Assembly (NCBI GenBank): GCA_008360975.2
Contig: CM039210.1
Location: 13,208,293 to 13,272,292 of the forward strand
Length of the DNA: 64,000 bases
Reading direction: 5' to 3'
Origin: Lichenostomus cassidix
Taxonomy: Eukaryota > Chordata > Aves > Passeriformes > Meliphagidae
In this document: in pieces, positions 40,585-50,700 of the stretch
Layout of the letters: each line of letters begins with the position of its first letter
Position numbering within the stretch: position 1 is the first letter of the stretch
Program-made: the position numbers and the translations under genes
The notes under the pieces: generated by a model
What the model was told of the DNA's origin: nothing
Databases searched by the model: none
Seen by the model: the letters and a program-made list of their open reading frames with translations, nothing else

Positions 40585-40985
40585 AGAATGGCTTGGGTTG
40601 GAATGGAACTTCAAGATCATCTCATTCCAACCCCTCTGCCATGGAAAGTGATGCCACCCACTAGGTCAGGTTGCTCAGGGCCCCATACAACCTGGCCTTG
40701 AAAACTTCCAAGGATGGAGCATCCACAACTCTGGACAACCTGTTCTAGTGCCTCACTACCCGCTGAGTAAAGAATTTCTTCCTAACCTCTAATCTAAATA
40801 TCTCCTCTTTTAGTTTAAAACCATTCCCCCATGTCCTATCACTATCTGCCCATGTACAAATTTGCTCTCTCTTGTAATTATAATCACCTTTTAAGTACTG
40901 GAAGACCACAAGGAGGAGCCCCCAGGACCTTTTCTTCTCCATGCTGAACAACTCCAGCTTTTTCAGCCTGATTCTCCTGGGAGCT
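40585..40985 (-). repeat. CR1 LINE, ORF2 C-terminus and 3' end
   Basis: The plus strand carries the well-known reverse CR1 3' sequence (GAATGGCTTGGGTTGGAATG, then the AACCTGGCCTTGAAAACTTCC block). Minus-strand reading matches the end of ORF2 (FQYLKGDYN, TWGNGFKL). It is a separate element from the CR1 to its left; 40411-40584 shows nothing definite. Confidence 0.8.
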
Positions 40986-41089
40986 ATGTGTCACAAGATG
41001 AGTGGTTTAGGTTAATTTAAAAATCACTGTCAAAGACATCAACAAAAGCAGGTTTAATATAAATTTCCAAAAGCATGATAAAGTATTTT

Positions 41090-41636
41090 TGTGGTGGATG
41101 AGACCACCTCAGGAGCTACCAGGGAGCCGAGGGGTCCCAGGGCAGTAGAAACACAATGGTGGGAAAGCTCCGAAGTTTGAAATTCCCTCCTGAGTGTTGA
41201 ATGGTCTCTCCCTAGACTATGTAAATCCTCTTATATTGATTTGCCTTAACCTGATCCCTCACTCTGCCCCTCCCTTCTCCCCATTGGTCGTGGTATCTCC
41301 CCGCCTTCTCCCCGCCCCTGTGCCCTCAGACTATTTGCCCTGTATCTCTATAGCAATGATTACTCAGGGTCACTTTCTCTCTTCACTGCTGGACCCCTTC
41401 AGGAATAAACCATTTCCAGAACACCACGTGACTGAGCCCTCTGGATTCTTTGGTAAAACACATGAGCTATCCAAAGCTCTTGGGTGAGTGTGTGTGTGTG
41501 CCTTCCACCGGCACGGGTGACAGAAGGGTCTGCCTGCACAGTATCAAGCAGTACTGGCCGTAGTGATCTCTCAGAGCCATAGAGACACTTTCGGTAAATG
41601 CAGAGGCCTATTCCACTCTATCACCCCCTCTGTGTG
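41090..41636 (+). mobile_element. Solo LTR of the provirus E/F family (about 547 bp)
   Basis: It matches the LTR of provirus E (59108-59671, opposite strand) over its whole length: GATGAGACCACCTC start, CCCATTGGTCGTGG CCAAT region, GGAATAAACC signal near 41402, and the CGGTAAATGCAGAGGCC block. It ends near GTGTGTTA. No clean duplication is seen. The stretch 40986-41089 before it may be the end of another LTR. Confidence 0.75.
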
Positions 41637-42161
41637 TTACACAGTGTCTTAGGCTACATGGAAGGTGTAACCAAAAAGTATGTATTCTATTATCATCTTC
41701 ATAAACTGTTAAAAACAGGTGGGGCAGTGTTCTTTATCTTCATCATGACTCAGCCCTGATAACACCATGGCGGGGGAGGGCTATCTCTGCTGATGGGCCA
41801 TCAAGGTCTCCGGGAATGACTCCATAGAATTACATAATCCCATTGTGAGATGCCTTGCCCAGAGGGGAGGAACTGAACATTCCTACCTGCATATAAACTG
41901 AGGCTCTGGAACACTACTACATAACTTCCACTGGATTCCCAGAGGATAACAGCCTGAGAGTCACCACTGGACCTCCAGAGACAGACCAGATCTTTCTGCA
42001 GGATCACCACCTCAACCTGACCATACTCATCACTCCAAGGACACTGCAGCCACCATTTAACTGGACTGCTATCACTACCCTGACCAACAGGGTGGCAGGT
42101 TGTATTCTGTCAGTTTAAGCTGGTGTTTCCGTATTATTGCCTTTACTTTAATTTTTCCTAT
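41637..42161 (+). repeat. Old LTR-like repeat, left half (continues at 54799)
   Basis: GCATATAAACTGAGGC near 41890 is TATA-like, and the sequence runs to TTTTTCCTAT. Provirus G is inserted there, and the repeat resumes as CTATTAAATTG at 54799. ATTAAA at the junction is a likely polyadenylation signal. No gene. Confidence 0.5.
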
Positions 42162-42786
42162 TGTGAAAAACACGCTTCACTCTCCTGTTGAAATTTAAAG
42201 GGTTTAATAAAAGACAATAGGGGACACCAATAAAGCAAAGAAACAGCGCTGGGTGCTTGGCTCCAAGCCAAGAAGCACACCTGCCAGTGAGGGAGTCGTC
42301 TTAAATACTCTTTGTATTGCATCAGCCTTATGCATATTCAAACTTTTCTCAGAACTTTTTCCATGTTCCAAGAACTATTTTGCATGGCTCCTCCTTGGTC
42401 CCGCCTTTTTAGAGCATGCGCTTTTTCGGCTGTGGTTTCTTCCAGTCTTGGTTATCAAAGCTGTGGTTTCTTCCAGTCTTGGTTATCGCCTCCCAGTTTG
42501 GGCTTGGTTCTGTAGTCCTTGCATCTGGTTACAGGCTGATAGTCAGGTATCGGTGGCAGGTCTTCTTTTTGGGTGTTACCCAGTCAAGCAGGTGGTGTGG
42601 TTAGTAAAGAAAAGTTCTTTTAAACTACTGTTATTAGTTTTCACTATAATATCGAAATCTAGTTCATAACAGAAATTAAAACATTGGTTATATACCTCTA
42701 TCTCTATGACAAGACTACTTCTATAAAACCATACACACAATGAATATCTACGAAAGCCAACACTATATTAGGATATATTTATAACA
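42162..42786 (-). repeat. 3' LTR of provirus G
   Basis: Minus-strand start TGTTATAAATATATCC and end GTTTTTCACA. In minus orientation U3 holds two copies of a 28-bp repeat (42429-42456, 42460-42487), each with GAAACCACA, the complement of the RUNX/core site TGTGGTTTC. A TATA-like GTATTTAAG is near 42303 and ATTAAA near 42212. Confidence 0.9.
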
Positions 42787-42803
42787 ATCCCCCCTTTTAC
42801 TTT
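42787..42803 (-). promoter_or_regulatory. Polypurine tract of provirus G
   Basis: On the minus strand AAAAAGTAAAAGGGGGGAT runs into the 3' LTR start. Confidence 0.85.
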
Positions 42804-43830
42804 TTATAAATTATTTGGCTTGAGCAATAATTCTTGCTTTTTAATTTCCATTTCTTGCTCGTTTTTCTCACAAATTACTTTGGCTTCTTCGAAGGGGTCT
42901 TTTCTTTGTTTCTTTAACACCATTATTTTTTGTGCTGTTTTAGATGTGGCCAAGTCTGAGTCCATAGGCATTGTTACTACTTGCATTCCTTGGACTACAC
43001 TGGTGATTAGTCGAATAAAACAGGGAATCAGGCAAGGAAGAAATAACAAACCAGCTGTTGCACATAAAAGGAAGAAGCCCAATTTTTTCCACCATTCTAT
43101 TCCCAATACATTATCCCACCAGTTAGCTTTTAGCATTGATTCCCATCTTTGGATCGGTACATGGGCTATTTTTCTGATATCTTTGGCTATATCTAAGACA
43201 GCATCCCCATTGTCATCAATTTTCAAACAACAGTCCGAGGTATTAAATTTTCCACAAACTCCCCCTTCTTCAGCTAACAAATAGTCTAAAGCCAACCTAT
43301 TTTGATACACCGCAGCTCTTGTTTGCCTTTGTTGACTTGATATTAATTCCAATGCCCGAGCAGTTTTGTTGGTTATGATTTCTACAACAGCTTGAAGTCT
43401 TATAATTCGATTTAACATATAAATCGGGGTTCGATAGCCCCAACTCCCATCTTGTGCCCAGGTAGCTGGCCCGTATGTTTCCAATATTCGTTCAGGGGGC
43501 CATTCCTCCTCTCCCCATTTTTGAAAACCCCCAATCAATTCCCTTTTGTTTCTTTTTAAGTCCTCATAAAGTGGTACTCCTAATTGATCTCCATCTGGTC
43601 CTGGTAAAAGGAAAAACCCTGGCTGTATGATCTCCAGAGTGCAACTTCCTTTCCACTGGGGGGGGAGTTTTGGGTATGCTCTTTTTCCACATATCCAAAA
43701 TAGACCATCTGCTGCTTTCCAGTAATCCTTAGCCTGTTGATTTATATTATCCCAAAATTTGGATATTTCTGGGATTCCAGAATAGGGATTTTTACCTGTG
43801 ACATAACATTGAAAAAGCTTTATTTCATTA
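42804..43830 (-). pseudogene. env: env of provirus G, C-terminal half (surface end and transmembrane subunit)
   Basis: The frame is open from the provirus F target (43831) to the stop at 42804. It holds the end of the surface subunit, a basic RNKR tetrad near 43545, heptad-like helices, an immunosuppressive-domain-like segment (LALDYLLAEEGGVC), then CGKFNTSDCC, a membrane span (LGFFLLCATAGLLFL) and a long charged tail. The cysteine motif is CX7CC, one residue longer than the standard CX6CC. It is in the same frame as the half at 46341-47227. Confidence 0.8.
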
Positions 43831-43836
43831 TTAAGC

Positions 43837-44363
43837 TGTTGGGGTAGAAGATACCACCTCAGGAACCGCTGAGGAGCTGAGGGGTTCCAACACAGCAGAA
43901 CCCCACTGGTGGAAGCCTTCTTAGTTCTCCCCCCTGGAGAACACGATGGTTCTTCCCCAAATTATGTAAATCCCCCCAGCTGTAACTTAACCCTTGATCC
44001 CATGCCTTCTTCTTCCCATTGGTTGTGGTGTTACCCCCGCCTCCTCTCCCCTGACCCTCCAGCCGCCCCTTTAAATGTAGACGGCTGGGGTGTCTCGTCC
44101 TCTTTTTGGCCTCGGAACCCTTCAGAATAAACCTCTGGAACCTCCGGCTGACTGAGCGCTCTGAATTCTTTGTCTCTGGTAACGCACGAGTTATCCAACT
44201 CCGTGGGTGAGTGAGAATATGTGCCTTACACCGGCACGGGTGTGAGAAGGGCTTTTCTGTACAGCACCAGGCAGTGCTGGCTGGAGTGATCTCTCAAAAA
44301 GCCATAGAGACACTTTCGGTAAACGCAGAGGCCTGGTTCCACCCCTCCTCCCCCTCCGCGTTA
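43837..44363 (+). repeat. 5' LTR of provirus F (527 bp)
   Basis: Starts TGTTGGGGTAGAAG and ends CCGCGTTA, so the 3' terminus is TA and not CA. CCCATTGGTTGTGG, TTTAAATGTAG and AATAAACC (near 44127) give a normal promoter/polyadenylation layout. Confidence 0.9.
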
Positions 44364-44365
44364 AG

Positions 44366-44383
44366 TGGCGCCCGAACAGGGAC
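44366..44383 (+). promoter_or_regulatory. Primer-binding site of provirus F, tRNA-Lys3 type
   Basis: TGGCGCCCGAACAGGGAC is the exact complement of the tRNA-Lys(UUU) 3' end. It lies two bases after the LTR. Confidence 0.9.
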
Positions 44384-44679
44384 CTGAAAAATCCCTGAAA
44401 GTGTCTCGGAAGGCTTTATGCCATAGATGTCACGATCGGAGCAGCTACTTCCCTCGAAAACAGGTCTAAGTTTTATTAGATCTGTTTAAAGAGGCAGCCG
44501 AGAAATCTCCGTTTGTCTGGGACAGGAGATATCGGCCAAACCAGAGAACCACGCCGAAATTTCTTTTACACTCTCGGAAGCCTCGAGGTGGTAAGTGAGG
44601 CTTTGCTGGGGTGAATCCTCCTTTTGTTTTTCTCCTTAATTTTTTTCTTTCGGTGTTGGGAAGAATTTATTTGGGGAAT
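44384..44679 (+). promoter_or_regulatory. Leader of provirus F with splice donor
   Basis: A consensus donor, GAGGTG|GTAAGTGAGG, has its GT at 44591-44592. The rest of the leader should hold the packaging signal by position. Confidence 0.65.
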
Positions 44680-45267
44680 ATGGGTGGGAAGTTAACCCGT
44701 CCTCAATCAGAGCTTTATACCTCCCTTAAAACTACTCTTAAGTCAGATAATTCCCAGTTCTCTAAGGGGAATTTAAAATGTTTTGTTCGCTGGATTTTTA
44801 ACATCTTTCCAAATGTTTCTGTAGCTACTGTTCAATCTCTTAGCTTTTGGGATAAAATCGGACACGAGCTGACTGTTCTCACACAGGCTGAGGATCGAAA
44901 GGTTGCTAATTTTCTCCCTTTGTTTGTAGTGATTTATAAGTCTGTTAAGAACGCCAAGACTAAAACAGTTCTGTCTAAAAATTCAGATCTCTCTCGTGCT
45001 GCCTCCCCCGTGTCTGTCCCCTCCCCCGCTGTCCCCAAACCCTCGGAACCCCAGGGGGGAGGAGCGCTCTCTCCCCTATCCCCTGCTCCAGCCGGGTCTG
45101 GCCAGCCCGGCTCAAGCCTGTCCCTCACCCTCTTCCCAGCTCCAAGGGGGACCGTGCACTCTTGGCAGGCTTTCTGTACTAGCACCCAACAAAACCCAAA
45201 TTCTGCATTGGAAAAACCATACTCGATTGGCCCGCCAAAAAAGAAATATACAACAATTAGATCCTAA
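44680..45267 (+). pseudogene. gag: gag matrix fragment of provirus F
   Basis: The ATG at 44680 starts MGGKLTRPQ, a myristoylation signal. About 105 residues look like a compact matrix domain (CFVRWIFNIFPNVS, SFWDKIGHEL). A proline/serine-rich stretch follows (VPSPAVPKPSEP). Near 45150-45170 the coding sense is lost: the sequence crosses the deletion junction into env read in the wrong frame, and the frame ends at 45267. Capsid and nucleocapsid are absent. Confidence 0.75.
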
Positions 45268-45895
45268 TTGTGATAGCGAAATTATCAATTGGTCATTGTC
45301 TAAAAGGATTGCTGCATCGTTTTTCCTGCCTGGAGTAGCAGCAGCAAAAGCCTTAGGTGAACTTAGCCACCTTGAGTGCTGGCTCAGAAAGCATGCTAAC
45401 CTAACCTCGAGTGCCCTCTCTCAGCTTCTTGAAGATGAAGAAACCACCAGGCATGCAACACTGCAAAACAGAGCAGCCATCGATTTTCTTTTATTGGCCC
45501 ATAGACATGGCTGTGAGGAATTCGAAAGACTGTGTTGCTTTAACCTGTCATCTCATAGCCAGAGCATCCACGCGACGATACAAAAAATAAGGGATCAAAT
45601 CAAAGAACTGAAGACAGAAAAAGAAACAAACTGGATTGACGATCTTTTTGGACAGTGGAGACTTCAGAGATGGCTAGCATCCTTAGTCAAAACTGGACTG
45701 TGGGTGATCCTAATAATTTTCCTTGTTCTAAGCTTGTTCGGTTGCCTCAAGAAGTGTTTAACTAAGCAAGTAAGGGAGGCCTTTCCTTTAAATAAAGAAG
45801 GGGGAGTTGTTGGGGTAGAAGATACCACCTCAGGAACTGCTGAGGAGCTGAGGGGTTCCAACACAGCAGAACCCCACTGGTGGAAGCCTTCTTAG
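45170..45895 (+). pseudogene. env: env transmembrane subunit of provirus F
   Basis: A frame different from gag reads the end of the surface subunit and the transmembrane subunit. It has a fusion-peptide-like PGVAAAKALGE segment, heptads, QNRAAIDFLLLAH, CEEFERLCC (a CX6CC motif), and a membrane span (LWVILIIFLVLSLFG). The type is that of avian alpharetroviral Env. The frame passes through the PPT and ends 88 bases inside the 3' LTR. With no start codon of its own and no surface subunit, it is not a functional env. Confidence 0.8.
45791..45807 (+). promoter_or_regulatory. Polypurine tract of provirus F
   Basis: AATAAAGAAGGGGGAGT lies directly before the 3' LTR and inside the env frame. Confidence 0.85.
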
Positions 45896-46334
45896 TCCTC
45901 CCCCCTGGAGAACACGATGGTTCCTCCCCAAATTATGTAAATCCCCCCAGCTGTAACTTAACCCTTGATCCCATGCCTTCCTCCTCCCATTGGTTGTGGT
46001 GTTACCCCCGCCTCCTCTCCCCTGACCCTCCAGCCGCCCCTTTAAATGTAGACGGCTGGGGTGTCTCGTCCTCTTTTTGGCCTCGGAACCCTTCAGAATA
46101 AACCTCTGGAACCTCCGGCTGACTGAGCGCTCTGAATTCTTTGTCTCTGGTAACGCACGAGTTATCCAACTCCGTGGGTGAGTGAGAATATGTGCCTTAC
46201 ACCGGCATGGGTGTGAGAAGGGCTTTTCTGTACAGCACCAGGCAGTGCTGGCTGGAGTGATCTCTCGAAAAGCCATAGAGACACTTTCGGTAAACGCAGA
46301 GGCCTGGTTCCACCCCTCCTCCCCCTCCGCGTTA
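45808..46334 (+). repeat. 3' LTR of provirus F (527 bp)
   Basis: Seven transitions relative to the 5' LTR (for example GAACCG/GAACTG near the start and GGCACGG/GGCATGG near the middle). It is followed by TTAAGC. Confidence 0.9.
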
Positions 46335-46340
46335 TTAAGC

Positions 46341-47227
46341 TTGCAGTTTTTTTCTTTGGTTCCTTTCTGAGCCCAATACAGAATTGGTTCTTTTGGGATC
46401 CACCCTATAGAACTTCCATTACTAATTTTATATCTTTTACAGGGAGAGTTTCCTACCTCGTTAAGGAAGTTTTTCCCAGTATGCCATAGGCACTCTTCCC
46501 CTATTACTGTTGAACTTAAAATCCACCCTTCTGGCCAGTTTTCTCCTTTCATATTTGTTCAGTTCCATTTAAGAAGTTCTATAGGGCCTAGGCTACTGCC
46601 CTTCCAGGGCCATTCTTCTGTCATTAAAGCACCACCACATACCCAACAGTTGGTAATGTTTAACTCCTTACTTATTCTTTCCCCTAATTCCACAAACAGG
46701 TTTTTCCCTACTCCTGAGATTTCCATTTCTTTTTCTAATTGTTGTCTGAGTTTTGTATACAAATCCTGGCGTTGGGTTGATACAGGTTGGGATTGCTGGG
46801 TTGGTTTCCCTTTTTTGTTTACTATTTGTTCCTTTACCAAGTCCTGGACCCGGTTACTAAGGGTGAAAGTGAAGCAAACCCATTCTTCCCCTTTTGGGCA
46901 TTTTTCTCCTAACCTACTACCACTTGTTCCTAAATTTTCCACAATCCAATATCTTTTCCCTTTATGTGTGCAAGTACCTAATTTGGATGGATCATAGCAT
47001 TGGTTGCTAACATGAGTATGGGTAATAAGAAAGGAACCTCGGGTCCTTTCCCAGTAAAGTGTCCGGTAGCATTTGCGACATGATTTTGCTTGTATCCCAT
47101 AGGGGAAAAGGCAAAGAATGAGTGACACAAGGAGGAATAATAGAGGTCCGGTATGGCTTATACCCCCACCTCCCATGCCTATGGGGTTGCTGCCCATAGC
47201 AGGGGTATATAATCTTCTCGGTGGCAA
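46341..47227 (-). pseudogene. env: env of provirus G, N-terminal half (signal peptide and surface subunit), one stop
   Basis: On the minus strand the frame from 47227 has a hydrophobic signal segment (LLFLLVSLILCLFPYGIQA) and then a cysteine-rich surface subunit. The CWVCGG motif near 46640 corresponds to the CXXC isomerase motif of gammaretroviral surface subunits. A TGA at 46559-46561 interrupts it about 11 codons before MKGENW; the same frame goes on to the provirus F target at 46340 and, across F, into 43830. Which ATG is used is not certain; one close to the hydrophobic segment is likely, through a spliced mRNA. Confidence 0.8.
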
Positions 47228-47240
47228 GTACAGTGGTCAA

Positions 47241-47770
47241 TCCGGTCTTGCCCTCTATTTCCGTGTCACTTCCTCCTTATTAGTTTCCAAGCAAATCGCC
47301 TTTGACACTTTTTAACTGTGGTTTCCCATTGTTCCTCAGGTACTTCCCATTCAACAGGTACTTGTAATTCCCTCCCACAAAGCAAAGTTATTATTTGAGC
47401 TAACCCTAGTTCTGTCTGGGTAGGGAGTGAATTTCACTCTCGACTCACTGTTTTTGTGTATTACAATACCAGTTTTTCCCACAATGTATGCTTTTACATT
47501 AAACCCAGCTATTATGTCTAGTATTGGGATGAATTAGATAAGGTATGTAGTATGGCACTGAAGGAGATTGTAATATCTCCTTGAGATTAGGATATAGTCT
47601 ATTTTCCTTTTTATATAAATCACAGGCTAAGGCTAAAACATAAGGACCCTTTGTCCAAAATAATCCTGATTCTCCAGTTTGGGGTGGAAGTATTCTTCTC
47701 CAAGGCGGGTATTGGAGGTTTTTTTTCAAAATCTTTCCAGATGGCTCTTGAAAACACCGATATAAGCTTA
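47241..47770 (-). other. pol-env interval of provirus G with an unrecognised open stretch
   Basis: About 0.5 kb separates the pol stop from env. On the minus strand a frame from 47729 runs 76 codons (YVLALACDLYKKENRLYP), and a second frame stays open for roughly 50 codons after it (VGKTGIVIHKNS), as if one coding unit had been shifted. In standard gammaretroviruses pol and env overlap, so this is extra. It may be an accessory gene or a decayed surface-subunit extension. Confidence 0.4.
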
Positions 47771-47773
47771 ATC

Positions 47774-50700
47774 TTATTTCTCAATTATTTGTAATTCTTG
47801 GGATCTTCCCAGTTCATTACCACTAAGTCCTCTCTTAAAAGTCAACCTGGTATCGCCTGGTTTAGAAGTTAGAGTCCACTCCTTAGGTTCTTCCACAGGT
47901 CCTTTGATTCTGCTGGCGTGGATCCATCCTCTTTCCCTGGTCCGGATTGCTGCTTCAGTTGTCAGTAGTACCTGAAAAGGACCTTCCCATTGTGGGGTTA
48001 AAGATTGTTCTCTCCATGTTTTCACTAATACCCATTCTCCTGGTTGGATATTATGGATTTTAAATTCTAAGGGAGTGGTTTGAGGGATTATCCCTTTTAA
48101 CTGCAAATTTTCAAGTGTTTTTGCAATGGTGTTGACATATTTTCGAATACCCATTTCCCCTTCTTCATAAGTAGCAGTTTCATGTTGTGTGGTTAAAAAA
48201 GGTAACCCAAACATCATCTCGTAAGGTGATATCCCCAGGTCTGACCTGGGTTGTGTTCGGATTCTCAGTAGAGCCAATGGTAAACATTTTACCCATGACA
48301 TCTGTGTTTCAATCATCAGTTTTGTCAGAGTTCTTTTTAATGTCTGGTTAATTCTTTCTACCCAGCCCGAACTCTGTGGATGCCATGGAGTATGTAATTC
48401 CCATTTTATTCCCAGAACTTGAATTATTTGTTGTAGCACTTTTGAAGTAAAGTGTGTCCCTCTATCTGAGTCTATTTTATTAACCATTCCATATCGGGGA
48501 ATAATTTGTTCTAAAAGGGTTTTACATACTACATTAGCAGTAGCCCTGACAGTGGGGACCGCTTCCACCCAATGAGTTAAATGGTCAATTATTACTAATA
48601 AAAATTTCCACTTTTGTACTTGAGGGAGTTCAGTAAAATCTACTTGGATACTTTGAAATGGTCGTAGAGCCAACTCACAACCTCCCGGGGTTGTTTTTCT
48701 CATTACCTTTTTATTTACCTTTTGACAGGTTATGCATTTCTCAGTTACTTGTTTTGCTAATCCAAAGACTCCAATGCACCCATAATTCCTTAAAAAGTGA
48801 TCACACAAAGCCTGAGTACCCCAGTGAGTTTTTTGATGCAAGCCTTCTAACACTTTTCTAGTAAGTGGTTTATTAAGTAACTGTCTTCCATCAGGGAGTT
48901 TCCATTTACCAGATGGATCTTGCTTTCCCCCTATCTTACTTAATTCCTTTTCTTCTGTTTCACTAAATTTTGGAATTTCCAATTCTTCTCTATCTGGGGT
49001 CAGAATTAACAAAATTTTTTTAGTCCCATTCTCTGCTGCATCTTTAGCTTCTTGGTCTGCCAGATTATTCCCTCTTATTTCTGGGGTCATTCCCTTTTGA
49101 TGTCCCTTAACATGTACTACTGCTATTTCTTCTGGCAATTTTAGGGCTTCTAAAACCTCTAAAATTAGTCCTTCCTGTATTAATCCTTTTCCCTTAGAGT
49201 TTAGTAATCCTCTTTCCTCCCAAATTTTCCCAAAAGTATGTACTACTCCAAAGGCATACTTTGAATCAGTATATATGGTTCCTTTTTCCTTTGCTAGATA
49301 TTCCAGTGCCCTCTTTAGGGCATATAATTCACAGGATTGAGCTGACCAATGTGAAGGCAATTTCCCTTTTTCAATTGTCTGCATATTCTCTCCATCCACT
49401 AAAGCATATCCTGACATTCTTTTTCCTTGTAGACATCTAGATGAACCATCAACATATATTTTTCTCCCTTCTGGGAGAGCCTGTTCTGCTAAATCTTCCC
49501 GAACCTTAGTTTGATACTGTATAATTTCTAAACAGTTATGTACTAAATTACTTTTTGGTTCTCCATATAAAAATTGAGCTGGATTTAAACTTTTGTCTAC
49601 TTCTAATGTCAAGTCATTACTGTCTATTAGAATTGCTTCATATTTTAACATTCTGGAATCGGTCAACCATTTTTCAGCTTTTTGATTTAACACACTCCTG
49701 ACTGCATGAGGACTATGCACAATTAACTTGCTTCCAAAAGTAAGTTTACGACTTTCTTCTACCAGGATGGCAGTAACTGCTATAGCTTGTACACACACTG
49801 GCCAGCCATGACTTACTGGATCTAGCATTTTAGATAAATAAGCTATTGGCCTTTTCACTCCTCCCCATTCTTGAACTAAGACTCCATGGGCTACTCCACT
49901 TTCTGCATTCACATACAGATGGAAAGGTTTTTCTAATGAAGGTAAACTTAAGGCAGGTACTGAAGCTAGCTTGACCTTTAGTTCTTCTAATTTAATATCA
50001 TCTTCTTTAGTCCATTTTATATCGTCCTCCTCTGCCAATTTTCCATACAAGAATTTTACTGCCTGTGTATACCCTTCGATCCATAACCTGCAATATCCCA
50101 ATAACCCGAGCAGCCTTCTAATTTCCTTCTTTGAAGAAGGAGGGGAGAGAGATAAAATCCCCAAAATTCTTTCAGGATTTAGTTTTCGGCTTCCTTTACT
50201 TATTAAATGACCAAGAAACTTTACTTCTGATTCTACAAATTGTAATTTTCCTTTTGATACTCTTAATCCTTTTTCCCCAAGAAAGTTTAAAAGATTGATA
50301 GTAGTCTCTCTAACTTCTGTTTCAACTTCCCCTGATAATAAAAGATCATCCACATATTGGATGATTTGTATTCCAGGAGGGGTGGAGAAAGTATGTAATA
50401 CTTCTTCTAAGGCTTGCCCAAATAGATTTGGGGATTCAGTGAATCCTTGTGGTAGTTTTGTCCATCTTAACTGTTGTTTTCTCCCATTGCCTGGATCTTC
50501 CCATTCGAAAGCAAAAATATCTCGGCTGCCTTCTGCTAAAGGGCAGGCCCAAAATGCATCTTTGAGATCCACCACACTAAACCACTGATGTTGAGGTGGA
50601 ACTTTACTTAAAAGGGTATAGGGATTAGGTACCACTGGGTAATGGGTCTTAGTTCTTTTGTTAACTTCCCTTAAATCTTGCACTAATCTGTAAGTTCCAT

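Larger units (their letters stand above)
43837..46334 (+). mobile_element. Provirus F: 2.5-kb internally deleted ERV inside env of provirus G, TSD TTAAGC
   Basis: TTAAGC flanks it at 43831-43836 and 46335-46340. Two 527-bp LTRs differ at seven positions, all transitions. The interior is only 1444 bp: PBS, leader with a splice donor, the gag matrix end, and then directly the env transmembrane end and PPT. Capsid, nucleocapsid, protease, pol and the surface subunit are gone. It keeps the cis elements (LTRs, PBS, leader, splice donor, PPT). Its orientation is opposite to provirus G. Confidence 0.9.

Noticed and set aside
42253..42669. 138-codon frame, repeated identically at 54265-54681
   Set aside because: It is LTR sequence of provirus G read on the strand opposite to its transcription; the repetition comes from the two LTRs.
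44366..44383. Possible tRNA gene fragment
   Set aside because: It is an 18-base primer-binding site next to an LTR, not a tRNA gene; no cloverleaf follows.
44996..45170. Upstream part of the provirus F env frame
   Set aside because: It is the gag matrix region read in a wrong frame; true env coding begins near 45170.
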